A DNA stretch of 64,000 nucleotides from RYN-230 sp963837515. Its GTDB lineage: Bacteria; Actinomycetota; Actinomycetes; Streptosporangiales; Streptosporangiaceae. Shown piece by piece: positions 25,117 through 34,175 of this stretch. Below the pieces are notes generated by a model, which had not been told where the DNA came from, made no database searches, and saw nothing but the letters and a program-made list of their open reading frames with translations. The position numbers and the translations under genes are program-made. The stretch's first letter is position 1. Each line of letters opens with the position of its first letter. The DNA lies in the NCBI GenBank assembly GCA_963837515.1, contig CAWINT010000002.1, positions 434,001 to 498,000 on the forward strand, read 5' to 3'.

Positions 25117-26079
25117 ATGGGCAGGCCGCCCAGCCGGGGCGCCACCGCGGCGCCACCGCGGGAACCCGCGCTGCCCGGGCGGATCCGGCGGCATCAGTGG
25201 CTGGCCGTCCTCGGCCAGGCGGTGCGCACCCCGCGGGGCGGCGCCGGGCTGGGCCTCGCCGCGGCCGTCGCGCTGCTCGCCGCGGCCGGCCCGCTGGTCG
25301 CGGCGCAGCCGCCGGACGCGCTGGTCACGCTGCCCTTCGCGCACCCGGGCGGGCGGTTCCTGCTCGGCGGCGACGTGCTGGGCCGCGATGTGGCGTCCCG
25401 GGTGCTGAACGGGGGCTGGCAGCTGCTGCTGATGGCGGCGGCGGCGACGCTGATCGGGGTGAGCGCCGGTGCAGCGGCCGGGGTGACCGCCGCGTACCTG
25501 CGGGGCGTCGCGGACGGGCTGATCATGCGGGCGGTGGACGTGATCCTGGCCTTCCCGCAGCTGGTCTTCGCCCTGCTGCTGCTGAGCATCCTCGGCCCCC
25601 GCCTGTGGCTCATCGTGCTGGCCGTCGGCCTGGCCCACGCACCCCAGGTGGCCCGGGTGCTCCGCTCGGCCACGCTGGACATCGCCGAGCGCGACTACAT
25701 CAAGGCCGCCCAGCTGCAGGGGATGCGCCCGGCGGCGGTGATGACCCGGGAGATCGTGCCCAGCCTGAGCACCCCGTTGCTGGTGGAGACCGGGCTGCGG
25801 CTGACCTACTCGATCGTCATCATGACCGGGCTGGCCTTCCTCGGTTTCGGCGTCTCACCGCCGGCGCCCAGCTGGGGAACCATGATCAGCGAGAACCGGG
25901 CCGGGCTGGCCCTCAACCCGTGGGCGGTGATCGCCCCGGCCGTGCTGATCGCGCTGCTCACCATCGGCACGAACTTCCTGGCCGACGCGATCGGCCGCGC
26001 GGCGCTCGGAGCCGACCGGCCTCCCGAGGAAGCCGCGCTGCTCGACGACCTCAGCGCGGCAGCGGGCCGGGCCCGGTGA
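25117..26079 (+). CDS. ABC transporter permease, DppC type
   Basis: A 320-residue permease, partner of the preceding one. It has LLGGDVLGRDVASRVLNGG, the conserved segment after the first helix of DppC proteins, the EAA loop ERDYIKAAQLQGMRPAAVM, and the C-terminal LTIGTNFLADAIGRA. ATG 25117 lies 2 nt after the upstream stop; GTG 25114 is an equal alternative. Its TGA overlaps the ATG of the ATPase gene. All three form one operon for import of peptides or a similar solute. Confidence 0.92.
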   Translation: MGRPPSRGATAAPPREPALPGRIRRHQWLAVLGQAVRTPRGGAGLGLAAAVALLAAAGPLVAAQPPDALVTLPFAHPGGRFLLGGDVLGRDVASRVLNGGWQLLLMAAAATLIGVSAGAAAGVTAAYLRGVADGLIMRAVDVILAFPQLVFALLLLSILGPRLWLIVLAVGLAHAPQVARVLRSATLDIAERDYIKAAQLQGMRPAAVMTREIVPSLSTPLLVETGLRLTYSIVIMTGLAFLGFGVSPPAPSWGTMISENRAGLALNPWAVIAPAVLIALLTIGTNFLADAIGRAALGADRPPEEAALLDDLSAAAGRAR

Positions 26080-27917
26080 TGGGGATCACCGGCTCGGAGG
26101 GACCCACGGTGGGTGCCCCGCCTCGCCAGCCGGTGGCACCGGCCGCACCGCCCGCCCGGCTGGCCGTCCACGACCTGGAGATTCGCGCCGTGCCCCGCGG
26201 GCCGGCCGTGGTCAGCGGGGTGTCGTTGGCGATCCGGCCCGGCCAGGTGCTCGGCCTGGTCGGCGAGTCCGGGTCCGGGAAGACCACGGTCGCCCTGGCC
26301 CTGCTCGGCCACACCCGGCGCGGCCTGGCCGTCAGCCGCGGGGCGGTCTGCCTGGACGGGATCGACCTGCTGCGGCTGCCGCCCGCGCAGCTGCGCCGGC
26401 TGCGCGGAGCCCGGGTCAGCTACGTGCCGCAGGACCCGGCCGCCGCGCTCAACCCGGCGCTGCGCGTCGGCTACCAGCTGCGCGAGGCGCTCCGGGTGCA
26501 CGGGGCCGGGGCGCGGGATGCCCGCGCCCGGAGCCTGGAGGTGCTCGGCGAGGTGCACCTGGACGGGGGCCCGGAGCTGCTGCGGCGCTACCCGCACCAG
26601 CTGTCCGGTGGCCAGCAGCAGCGCCTCGGGCTGGCGATGGCCTTCGCCGGCCGCCCGTCACTCATCGTGCTGGACGAGCCGACCACCGGGCTGGACGTGA
26701 CGACCCAGCGCCATGTGCTGGACACGCTTCGCGATCTCACCCAGCGGTACCAGGTGGCCGCCGTATACGTGAGCCACGACCTGGCCGTGGTCAGCGAGCT
26801 GGCCTCCGAGGTGGCCGTGATGTACGCCGGCCGCATCGTGGAGGCGGGCCCGGTCGGCCCGTTGTTGCGCCGCCCGCAGCATCCGTACACGGCCGCCCTG
26901 CTGGCCGCCGTGCCCAGCCCGGGCAGCAGCCGCCCGCTGGCCGGGATCCCCGGGCAGCAGCCGCCGCCCGGGCAGCGCGGCCCGGGCTGTGCCTTCGCCC
27001 CGCGCTGCGGCCTGGCTGTGGCGCAGTGCCGCACCCGGGACCCGGAACCGGTGGCGGTGACCGGCCGCCCGGTGCGCTGCCTGCGGCCGGGGGAGGTCCG
27101 AGCCCGGGCCGCGCCGCGGCCGCGGCCGCCGCTGGTGCCGTCGGCGGAGCGGCGCCCGGTCGTCCTGTCGCTGCGCGGCGTGTCGGCCAGCTACGGCCCC
27201 GCGGTGGCGCTGCGCCGCGTCGACCTGGATGTGCGCGCCGGGACCTGCGTCGCGGTGGTCGGCGAGTCAGGTTCCGGCAAGACCACGCTGGCCCGCTGTA
27301 TCACCGGGCTGCACCGGGGCTGGACCGGCCACGCCGAACTGCACGGTGTGCCGCTGGCCCCGGCGGCCGGGCAGCGCCCCAGGGCGGTGCTGCGGCAGAT
27401 CCAGTACGTGTTCCAGAACCCCTACGCCTCCCTGCACCCACGCAAGACGGTCGGCCAGATCCTGGCCGAACCGCTGCAGCGCTTCGCCCGGCTGTCCCGC
27501 GCCGAGCAGGCGGCGCGGGTGCGCGGGGTGCTCGACGACGTCGCGCTGGGCGGGCGGTTGCTGGGCCGGTACCCCGGCGAGCTGTCCGGCGGCGAACGCC
27601 AGCGGGTCGCGATCGCCCGGGCCCTCGTGGTCCAGCCGGACGTGCTCGTCTGCGACGAGGTCACCTCGTCGCTGGACGTGTCGGTGCAGGCCGTCGTGGT
27701 GGAACTGCTCCGGGCCGCGGCGGCCCGCCGGGGCCTGACGATGCTGTTCATCACGCACAACCTGGCCCTGCTGCCCAGCGTCGCCCAGTTCGCCGCGGTG
27801 CTGCGCTGCGGGGAACTGGTCGAGGCGGGGCCTACGGCGCAGCTGCTCGGCCAGCCGCGCAGCCGGTACACCGCCGCGCTGCTGGCCGACGCCCCCCGGC
27901 TGGCGCCGCCCGGTTAG
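26079..27917 (+). CDS. Fused ABC ATPase, DppD-DppF type
   Basis: A 612-residue protein with two complete ATP-binding cassettes in one chain. Cassette 1 has the Walker A GESGSGKTT, signature LSGGQQQR and Walker B LIVLDEPTTGLD, then the oligopeptide-family C-terminal segment CAFAPRCGLAVAQC that can hold an iron-sulfur or zinc site. Cassette 2 has GESGSGKTT, LSGGERQR and VLVCDEVTSSLD. Most transporters of this family use two separate genes (dppD, dppF). The ATG overlaps the permease stop. The protein would power uptake by the two permeases with the lipoprotein from the neighbouring divergent operon. Confidence 0.93.
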   Translation: MGITGSEGPTVGAPPRQPVAPAAPPARLAVHDLEIRAVPRGPAVVSGVSLAIRPGQVLGLVGESGSGKTTVALALLGHTRRGLAVSRGAVCLDGIDLLRLPPAQLRRLRGARVSYVPQDPAAALNPALRVGYQLREALRVHGAGARDARARSLEVLGEVHLDGGPELLRRYPHQLSGGQQQRLGLAMAFAGRPSLIVLDEPTTGLDVTTQRHVLDTLRDLTQRYQVAAVYVSHDLAVVSELASEVAVMYAGRIVEAGPVGPLLRRPQHPYTAALLAAVPSPGSSRPLAGIPGQQPPPGQRGPGCAFAPRCGLAVAQCRTRDPEPVAVTGRPVRCLRPGEVRARAAPRPRPPLVPSAERRPVVLSLRGVSASYGPAVALRRVDLDVRAGTCVAVVGESGSGKTTLARCITGLHRGWTGHAELHGVPLAPAAGQRPRAVLRQIQYVFQNPYASLHPRKTVGQILAEPLQRFARLSRAEQAARVRGVLDDVALGGRLLGRYPGELSGGERQRVAIARALVVQPDVLVCDEVTSSLDVSVQAVVVELLRAAAARRGLTMLFITHNLALLPSVAQFAAVLRCGELVEAGPTAQLLGQPRSRYTAALLADAPRLAPPG

Positions 27918-27940
27918 CCGGGCCGCGGCTGGTTAAGCCG

Positions 27941-28000
27941 GCCGCGGAGGGGGAGTGCATCCAGCCGCGGAGGGGGAGTGCATCCAGCCCCGGAGGGGAG
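27941..28000. repeat. 23-bp tandem repeat between convergent operons
   Basis: Two identical copies of a 23-bp unit starting GCCGCGGAGGGGGAG (27941-27963, 27964-27986) and a 14-bp partial third. It separates the ABC ATPase and cydB ends. No gene in this gap. Confidence 0.8.
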
Positions 28001-28066
28001 AACACGCGGGTGGCCGGGCCGCTGGCGCGGCCTGGCCGCGTCCCCGCATTCTCCGGGTGGCCGGGT

Positions 28067-29140
28067 CTACTGGGGAGTCCGGCCACCCGGTCCTTCCCGG
28101 CGCGGCTGCCCGGTGGCCCGGGCCAGCATGTCCTCGCCGGTGATCTCCGCCTCGCCGAGCGAGCCCCGCTGCGCCAGGTAGAACAGCAGCGCGAACGACG
28201 GCGCCACCAGGGCGACGATGATGGCGACGACCACCAGTTCGGCGCCCAGGGCGGCGCCCGGAGCCGCCGCCGCGGCGATGGTCAGGTGCGGTGGGAGGAA
28301 CACGGGGTACTGGGCGATGGCCCAGCCGAACACCACCGCGGCCACCGCGACCGCGGCCAGCGGCCGGACCAGCCGGGGACGGCCGGCCGCGAGCAGCACG
28401 AGCACCGCCACGCCGGCCAGCACCGAGACCACGACCAGCGGCAGCGCCCGCCCGGAGGTCAGGTTGGTGAAGATGCGCGGCGCGGTGGTCCGCAGCACGG
28501 CCATGGTCACCGCGGCCACCACCCCGGAGACCGCCCCGGCGGCCAGCGCCCGCCGGCCGAAGTAGCGGCGCAGCCGCTCCTGGCCGGCCCGCTCGGCGTC
28601 CACCGTGAGGTACACCGCGGCCAGGTAGGCCGAGACGACCACGAACAGGACCCCGGTCAGCAGCGACGTCGGATTGACCCAGGAGCCCACCGGGTTGCCG
28701 CGGGTGACCACGCGGCCGGTTACCACCGACCCGATCACCGTCCCCAGGAAGAACGGGGTCAGCAGCGAGGCCAGCGCGAACACGCCGCCGGCCGCGGCCT
28801 CCCAGCGCAGCGTGCGTACCTGGGACCGGAACGCGAACCCGGTCCCACGCAGCACGATGCCCAGCGCGGCCACGCTGAGCGGGATGAACAGCGACGTGAA
28901 GATGGCGGCGAAGGCGGGCGGGAAGGCGGTCCACAGCAGGACTACGGAGATGATCAGCCAGACGTGGTTGGCCTCCCACACCGGCGCGATCGACTGGTCG
29001 ATGCGCTGCCGGGCCGCGGCGCCCCGCGCCGCACCCCCGGCCAGCAGATCCCAGATGCCACCGCCGAAGTCGGCCCCGGCCAGCGCCGCGTAGGCGGTGG
29101 CCACCAGAACCGTCACCGCGGCCAGCGTGTCGGCGATCAC
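28067..29140 (-). CDS. cydB: Cytochrome bd oxidase subunit II
   Basis: A 357-residue membrane protein, subunit II of the quinol oxidase that reduces oxygen to water without pumping protons. About nine hydrophobic segments are visible. The family line ALAGADFGGGIWDLLAGG near the N-terminus is followed by WEANHVWLIISVVLLWTAFP and GSWVNPTSLLTGVLFVVVSA. GTG 29140 overlaps the cydA stop (GTGA), so this is the start; the frame is open far upstream but only as an antisense reading of other genes. cydC and cydD, needed for bd assembly in many actinobacteria, are not in the window. Confidence 0.95.
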   Translation of the reverse strand: MIADTLAAVTVLVATAYAALAGADFGGGIWDLLAGGAARGAAARQRIDQSIAPVWEANHVWLIISVVLLWTAFPPAFAAIFTSLFIPLSVAALGIVLRGTGFAFRSQVRTLRWEAAAGGVFALASLLTPFFLGTVIGSVVTGRVVTRGNPVGSWVNPTSLLTGVLFVVVSAYLAAVYLTVDAERAGQERLRRYFGRRALAAGAVSGVVAAVTMAVLRTTAPRIFTNLTSGRALPLVVVSVLAGVAVLVLLAAGRPRLVRPLAAVAVAAVVFGWAIAQYPVFLPPHLTIAAAAAPGAALGAELVVVAIIVALVAPSFALLFYLAQRGSLGEAEITGEDMLARATGQPRREGPGGRTPQ

Positions 29141-30540
29141 CGGGTCAGCCTTCCCGGCTGGGGCCGCTCGGCGCCGGGCGGGGCGTAGGGCACCCGGGCC
29201 TCGGGCGCCCCGCCGGCCCCGGCCTGCCAGCGCCGCTGCATCAGCCACAGCACGGCGAAGGTGGCCACGGTCAGCACGCCGTAAATGATCAGCGTGGCGA
29301 TGAGTGTGCCGACCACCCCGGTCGCCGAGGTCGCGGCCCGGGCCGTCAGCAGCACCCGGTACACGGTCCACGGCTGCCGGCCCACCTCGGTGACCACCCA
29401 CCCGGCCTCCATGGCCACCACCGTGGCGATCCCCGACAGCGCGCCGCCGGCCAGGAAGACCGTGCCAGGCCGGCCCTGGGGCAAGCGACGGTGCCGCCAC
29501 CAGGCCCAGGCCAGCCAGAGCCCCCACAGCAGCATCAGGGTGCCGATGCCGACCATGACGTCGAAGCTCAGGTGGATCAGGGTGGGGAACGGCGGCCGGT
29601 AGGCGGCGGGGACGACGTCCCAGCCGGTCACCCGGGTGTTCGGGGAGAAGCCGACCAGGAGCGAGTCCACGCCCGGCAGCGGGATACCCGCCACGACGTG
29701 GCCGTGGTACCAGACCCCGGCGATCCACTCCGGCACCCGGCGGGCGGTGTGCGGCACGTACTCCATCGACGCGAACTTGACCGGCTGCTGGCCCGCGATG
29801 GCCCGGGCCGCGGTGTCGCCGACGCCGATCTGGAACGGGGCCGCGATCACCGCGGTGGTGAACGGGATCAGGAAGCCGAGCCGGGTGTACCGGTCCTGGC
29901 GGCCGCGCAGCAGGCCCACCGCGTACGGGGTGGCGGCCAGCCCGCCGGCGACCATGTACGCGGCCAGGATCATGTGCGGCACCTCGTAGTAAGTGGCGCC
30001 GTTGAAGAACACCGTCACCGGATCCACGCTGGTGATCCGGCCGTGGGACAGGGTGAACCCCGACGGGTCGTTCATCCACGAATTGGCGGCTACCACGCAC
30101 AGCGCGCCCAGGATGCCGCTGGCCGCCACCGGTAGCAGGGTCCAGAAGTGCGGCCAGCGCGGAAGCCGGTCCCAGCCGTACAGGTAGATCGCGGTGAACA
30201 CCGCCTCGAGCAGGAAGAAGACACCCTCGAAGCTGAATGGGATGCCGATCGCCGCGCCGTAACGGCCCATCAGGCCCGGCCACAGCAGCCCCATGTCGAA
30301 GGACAGCACGGTGCCACTGACCGCCCCCACCGCGACGAGCACCGCCATCACCTTGGACCAGCGCCGGGCCAGCAGCAGCGCATCCGCGTCCCCGCGCAGG
30401 CCGCGGTAGTGCGCGACCATCACGATCGCCGGGAAGGCGATGCCCAGGCACGCCAGGATGATGTGAAAGCCCAGGCTGGACCCCATCTGTGCGCGGGCCG
30501 GCACCACCTGCGCGGACGGCACGGCCAGGCCGGTCAGCAC
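29137..30540 (-). CDS. cydA: Cytochrome bd oxidase subunit I
   Basis: A 467-residue heme-binding subunit with about nine hydrophobic segments. Ligand motifs are visible: LGFHIILACLGIAFP with the first heme His, FSFEGVFFLLEAVFTAIYL with the two proton-path glutamates, YYEVPHMILAAYMVAGG with the heme b558 His and LSFDVMVGIGT with its Met partner. The quinol-binding loop is of the short type. GTG 30540 follows GAGGGAGAACA. A 16-bp sequence containing this ribosome site is repeated 25 bp further upstream. It forms a translationally coupled operon with cydB and is divergent from a P-loop kinase gene. Confidence 0.95.
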   Translation of the reverse strand: MLTGLAVPSAQVVPARAQMGSSLGFHIILACLGIAFPAIVMVAHYRGLRGDADALLLARRWSKVMAVLVAVGAVSGTVLSFDMGLLWPGLMGRYGAAIGIPFSFEGVFFLLEAVFTAIYLYGWDRLPRWPHFWTLLPVAASGILGALCVVAANSWMNDPSGFTLSHGRITSVDPVTVFFNGATYYEVPHMILAAYMVAGGLAATPYAVGLLRGRQDRYTRLGFLIPFTTAVIAAPFQIGVGDTAARAIAGQQPVKFASMEYVPHTARRVPEWIAGVWYHGHVVAGIPLPGVDSLLVGFSPNTRVTGWDVVPAAYRPPFPTLIHLSFDVMVGIGTLMLLWGLWLAWAWWRHRRLPQGRPGTVFLAGGALSGIATVVAMEAGWVVTEVGRQPWTVYRVLLTARAATSATGVVGTLIATLIIYGVLTVATFAVLWLMQRRWQAGAGGAPEARVPYAPPGAERPQPGRLTR

Positions 30541-30543
30541 GAT

Positions 30544-30584
30544 TGTTCTCCCTCGCCGGATGCGTTGCTGTTCTCCCTCGCCGG
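30544..30584. repeat. 16-bp direct repeat upstream of cydA
   Basis: TGTTCTCCCTCGCCGG at 30544-30559 and again at 30569-30584. On the minus strand the first copy holds the cydA ribosome site. It may be a local duplication or a protein-binding repeat. Confidence 0.6.
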
Positions 30585-30655
30585 GCGCACTGCGCGGCTG
30601 CCCGGCACCCTGGCCACCAAACCGCGCCCGGGCGCGGCCGGGCGCGCCCTGCACC

Positions 30656-30661
30656 TATTCT
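30656..30661 (+). promoter_or_regulatory. -10 box of a leaderless promoter
   Basis: TATTCT, then 6 nt, then the ATG of the kinase gene at 30668; no ribosome site. Confidence 0.45.
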
Positions 30662-30667
30662 GGCCGG

Positions 30668-31297
30668 ATGGCGGCGCACCCGGACCCCCAGCCCCTGGTG
30701 CGCCGGGCCGCCGCCCTGGCCCGCGGCGGCCGGCGGGCCATCCTGGGCATCACCGGGCCGCCCGGCGCGGGTAAGAGCACGCTGGCCGAGCGGCTGGTCG
30801 CCGAGCTCGGCGGCGCGGCCGTGTACCTGCCCATGGACGGGTTCCACCTGGCCCACCAGGTGCTGGCCGCGCTGGGCCGGGTTGGCCGCAAGGGCGCGCC
30901 GGACACCTTCGACGCCGCGGGTTACGTCGCCCTGCTGCGCCGGCTGCGCGACCCGGCGGAAGGCTGGGTCTACGCTCCGCGGTTCGTCCGCGACATCGAG
31001 GACGCGATCGCCGGCGCGATCCCGGTCGGCCCGGACGTCCCGCTGGTCGTCACCGAAGGCAACTACCTGTTGCTGCCCGATGGGCCGTGGGCGCAGGTAC
31101 GGCCGCTGCTCGACGAGGTGTGGTACCTGGACGTGCCGGAGGCAGCCCGGCTGCGGCGGCTCATCGACCGGCACCGGGCCTTCGGCCGCGACGAGGCGCA
31201 GGCCCGGGACCGGGCGACCGGCTCGGACCAGTGCAATGCGGTGCTGATCGGGGCGACCCGGGACCGGGCCGACCTGATCGTGCCGCTGCCCGGTTGA
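30668..31297 (+). CDS. P-loop nucleoside/nucleotide kinase-family protein
   Basis: A 209-residue cytosolic kinase of the uridine kinase/pantothenate kinase/phosphoribulokinase-like group. Walker A is GITGPPGAGKST (27-38). The YLPMDGFHLAHQVLAALGR segment binds the acceptor, and VVTEGNYLLLPDGPW fits the second conserved segment. Related actinobacterial proteins are named nucleoside/nucleotide kinase family proteins or fructose-kinase-like; the substrate is not known. ATG 30668 is chosen for its leaderless promoter and because the family start is nearby. Transcribed away from cydA. It ends 63 bp from the convergent beta-glucosidase with a hairpin between. Confidence 0.88.
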   Translation: MAAHPDPQPLVRRAAALARGGRRAILGITGPPGAGKSTLAERLVAELGGAAVYLPMDGFHLAHQVLAALGRVGRKGAPDTFDAAGYVALLRRLRDPAEGWVYAPRFVRDIEDAIAGAIPVGPDVPLVVTEGNYLLLPDGPWAQVRPLLDEVWYLDVPEAARLRRLIDRHRAFGRDEAQARDRATGSDQCNAVLIGATRDRADLIVPLPG

Positions 31298-31316
31298 GGC
31301 TGGCCGTCGCCGCTGG

Positions 31317-31352
31317 CCGCCGCCCCTCCCGGAGGCCGGCGGGGGGCGGCGG
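31317..31352. terminator. Bidirectional stem-loop terminator
   Basis: CCGCCGCCCC pairs with GGGGCGGCGG (10 bp) around a 16-nt loop, between the convergent kinase and beta-glucosidase genes. Confidence 0.45.
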
Positions 31353-31360
31353 GGACGGGA

Positions 31361-32719
31361 TCAGGCGGTGCGCTGGGCGGCGATGAGGCCGGCGTACCAG
31401 TGCGCGCTCGTCTTCGGGATCCGGGCCTGCGTGCCGAAGTCCACGAACACCAGGCCGAAACGGCGGCTGTACCCGTCGGCCCACTCGAAGTTGTCCAGCA
31501 GCGACCACACGAAGTAGCCGCGCACGTCGACGCCGTCCCCGATGGCGGCCAGGGTCTCGGCGAAGTGATCGGCCAGGTAGCTGACCCGCTCGGGATCGTC
31601 CACGCCGCCCTCCGGGTTCAAGTAGTCGTGGAAGGCAGCGCCGTTCTCGGTGATGTACAGCGGCAGCGAGGTGTAGTCGCGGGCCCGGTGCAGGATCCGG
31701 CGCAGCCCGGCCGGCCGGACATCGAGGCCGCCGGCGGTGAGCTGGCCGGTGCTGGGCAGCACCCGGGCCTGGTGGTAGGGCTCGCCCGGGTCGGCGGCCA
31801 CGATCTTGGTCTCGTAGTAGTTAACGCCCAGGAAGTCGGTCACGGCCCCGATCACCGGCAGGTCCCCGTCGCGGATGAAGCTGAGCGGCACCTGGCGGCC
31901 GTACCAGTCGAGCATGTCGGCCGGGTAGCGGCCGCACAGCACCGGGTCGAGGAACCACCGGTTCTCGTGCCCGTCCAGCCGCTGCGCCGCCGCCACGTCG
32001 GCGCCCGACGGCGAGGCCGGGCTGATGTCCGACAGCAGGTGCGCGATGCCTACCTGGGCCTGCGGGGCCAGCTGCCGGATCAGGCCCACCGCCTGGCCGT
32101 GGGCCAGCATCAGGTGATGCGAGGCGGCCAGCGCGGCCGCCAGGTCCCGCTGGCCCGGCGCGTGCCGTCCCTGCAGGTGGCCGATCACGCCGGCGCAGAA
32201 CGCCTCGTTGATGGTGACCCACTGGGGGACGGTGTCGCCGAGTGCCTCCAGCACCGCCTGCACGTAGTCGCAGAAGCGCGCCACGGTGTCCCGGCGGGCC
32301 CAGCCCCCGGCGTCCTGCAGCGGCTGGGGCAGGTCCCAGTGGTACAGCGTCGCCATCGGCTGTGCCCCGCGGGCGAGCAGCCCGTCAACCAGCCGCCGGT
32401 AGAAGTCCAGCCCTTTCTGGTTCACCGTTCCGCTGCCGTCCGGGATGATCCGCGGCCAGGCGATGGAGAAGCGGTAGCCGGTCAGCCCGAGCCCGGCCAG
32501 CAGGTCGAGGTCGGCCTCGGCCCGGTGGTAGTGGTCGCAGGCGATGGCGCCGGTATCGCCGTGCCGCACCGCCCCGGGCACCGCGGCGAACGTGTCCCAG
32601 ATCGACGGGCCCCGGCCGTCTTCGTCCACGGCCCCTTCGATCTGGTAGGCGGAGGTCGCGGCGCCGAACAGGAACCCGCGGGGAAAGCGCATGGACAACG
32701 CCGGCTGCTCCTTGGTCAC
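31361..32719 (-). CDS. Beta-glucosidase, glycoside hydrolase family 1
   Basis: A 452-residue cytosolic GH1 enzyme without a signal peptide. The start MRFPRGFLFGAATSAYQIEG is the family signature. The acid/base Glu sits in VTINEAF (about residue 168; the family norm is NEP, here NEA) and the nucleophile Glu in LYITENGAAF (about residue 355). WSLLDNFEWADGYSRRFGL near the C-terminus forms the aglycone site. It should hydrolyse cellobiose or other beta-glucosides imported by the sugar ABC transporter further on. GTG 32719 (VTKEQPALS) is used; ATG 32692 is an alternative. The ROK regulator lies just upstream on the same strand. Confidence 0.93.
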   Translation of the reverse strand: MTKEQPALSMRFPRGFLFGAATSAYQIEGAVDEDGRGPSIWDTFAAVPGAVRHGDTGAIACDHYHRAEADLDLLAGLGLTGYRFSIAWPRIIPDGSGTVNQKGLDFYRRLVDGLLARGAQPMATLYHWDLPQPLQDAGGWARRDTVARFCDYVQAVLEALGDTVPQWVTINEAFCAGVIGHLQGRHAPGQRDLAAALAASHHLMLAHGQAVGLIRQLAPQAQVGIAHLLSDISPASPSGADVAAAQRLDGHENRWFLDPVLCGRYPADMLDWYGRQVPLSFIRDGDLPVIGAVTDFLGVNYYETKIVAADPGEPYHQARVLPSTGQLTAGGLDVRPAGLRRILHRARDYTSLPLYITENGAAFHDYLNPEGGVDDPERVSYLADHFAETLAAIGDGVDVRGYFVWSLLDNFEWADGYSRRFGLVFVDFGTQARIPKTSAHWYAGLIAAQRTA

Positions 32720-32918
32720 GACGCACCTGCTGGGCGTCCGGGTGGCTGCGGGGGCGCCGTCGGCACAGGGCTGACCCGGGGCGGACCCCGCACCCCCGCA
32801 CGCCACTGCGCGGCCGGGGCTGACGCCGGGCACTTACTTTAGTACTTACGTTAAGACGTGAGCAAAGGGGGGTCAAGCAGGCCCGCGGGACTGGCCAGCC
32901 GGGGGAGGAGCCCGGTTG
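32720..32918. promoter_or_regulatory. Promoter and operator region of the beta-glucosidase
   Basis: AT-rich island at about 32831-32856. CTTACTTTAG and ACTTACGTTAAG form an imperfect inverted repeat. ACTTTA also occurs just upstream of the ROK gene (CTACTTTACGG near 34230) and TTTACG in the sugar ABC promoter, so these may be ROK operators. Confidence 0.4.
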
Positions 32919-34175
32919 TCAGCGGGGGGCGACCGCGGACCGGGCCCGGCGGCGGCCGTCGGCGGGGCTGGGGCTGATCCCCCCGGCGCTGAGCAGCCGG
33001 CCGATCGGCAGCGTGGCCCCGCCGAGCGCCACCGCGTCCGGCCCCAGGTCGGCCTTTACGATATCGACCCCGCTGAAGGGCAGCCGCAGCGCCTGGCGCT
33101 GCGCGGCCGCCCGGATCTCCGGGAGCAGTTCGTCGCTCAGCGCGCGGCCGAGCCAGCCGCCGACCACGATGCGCTCCGGGTTGAACAGGTTGACCAGGTC
33201 GGCCAGGCCCGCCCCGAGGTAGGTGACGGTCTCCTCGAGCACCTGCGCGGCGGCGCGGTCCCGGCCCCGGGCCTCGATGATGGCCGCGACGCGGTCTTCC
33301 AGGTCGGCCGGGCTGATGGCGGCGCGCCGGCCGTTGAGTTCCTCATAGCGGGCCGCGATACCGCCCGCCCCGACGTAGGCCTCCAGGCAGCCCTCGGCCC
33401 CGCAACGGCAGGCCCGCCCGCCGACCATCACGGTGGTGTGCCCCCACTCGCCGGCGCTGCTGGTGGCGCCCCGGTACACCTCGCCGTTGTTGATGAAGCA
33501 CATCCCGACGCCGATACCGAGCAGCACGATGACGGCGTTCTCGGTGCCACGGGCGGCGCCGAACCAGCGCTCGGCCTGGCCGAGGGTCTTCGCGCCGTTG
33601 TCCACCAGGATGGGCAGGTCGGTCCGGCGGTGCAGCATCGCCTCCAGCGGCACGGCGTCCCAGCCGACGCTCTGGCCGTGCACCACCGCCGACTCGCGGT
33701 GCTCGACCAGCCCGGGCACGGCGACCCCCACGCCCAGGATGGCCTGCTCAGCCACACCGGCCTCGGCCATGACCGACTCGATCCCGGCCATGATGTGGCC
33801 GACCGTGTCGTCGGGGTCGAGCACCGACAGGTCGGTCACCGAGGTATGCCGGGCCAGCGGCCGCAGGCCGAAGTCGAACAACTCGACCAGGAACGCCGTC
33901 TCGCCGACGTCAACCCCGATCACGTACCCGTAGTCCGGATTGACCTGGAGCAGGCCGCGCGGGCGCCCGCCGTTGCTGTCCTCCAGGCCGACCTCGGCGA
34001 CGACGCCCTCGGCGACCAGCGCGGCGACCAGGTTGCTGACCGTCGCCGGGCTGAGCCCCGCGACCGTGCCGACCTCCTGCCGGGTCAGCGGGCCGTTCAG
34101 GAAAACCTGCCAGAGCGCGCGGGACCGGTTGCTCTTGCGCAGATCCCGCACGGTGGTGGTTCTGGGCCTGGGCAT
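32919..34175 (-). CDS. ROK-family transcriptional repressor
   Basis: A 418-residue sugar-responsive regulator. The N-terminal winged helix is LTRQEVGTVAGLSPATVSNL. The sugar-kinase-like ROK domain follows, with GVDVGETAFLVELFDFGL, the nucleotide-fold motif VLLGIGVGMCFINNGEVYRG, and the zinc motif HTTVMVGGRACRCGAEGC with the following LE. ROK proteins bind a sugar or sugar phosphate and release operator DNA. It lies between the beta-glucosidase and the divergent sugar ABC operon and is the natural repressor of both. In Streptomyces the comparable cellobiose cluster is run by a LacI-type protein (CebR), so this cluster uses a different regulator family. Confidence 0.93.
   Translation of the reverse strand: MPRPRTTTVRDLRKSNRSRALWQVFLNGPLTRQEVGTVAGLSPATVSNLVAALVAEGVVAEVGLEDSNGGRPRGLLQVNPDYGYVIGVDVGETAFLVELFDFGLRPLARHTSVTDLSVLDPDDTVGHIMAGIESVMAEAGVAEQAILGVGVAVPGLVEHRESAVVHGQSVGWDAVPLEAMLHRRTDLPILVDNGAKTLGQAERWFGAARGTENAVIVLLGIGVGMCFINNGEVYRGATSSAGEWGHTTVMVGGRACRCGAEGCLEAYVGAGGIAARYEELNGRRAAISPADLEDRVAAIIEARGRDRAAAQVLEETVTYLGAGLADLVNLFNPERIVVGGWLGRALSDELLPEIRAAAQRQALRLPFSGVDIVKADLGPDAVALGGATLPIGRLLSAGGISPSPADGRRRARSAVAPR

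Noticed and set aside
28067..31174. A 1035-residue minus-strand protein
   Set aside because: Only the cydB part (from 29140) has family features; upstream is an out-of-frame or antisense reading of cydA and the kinase.
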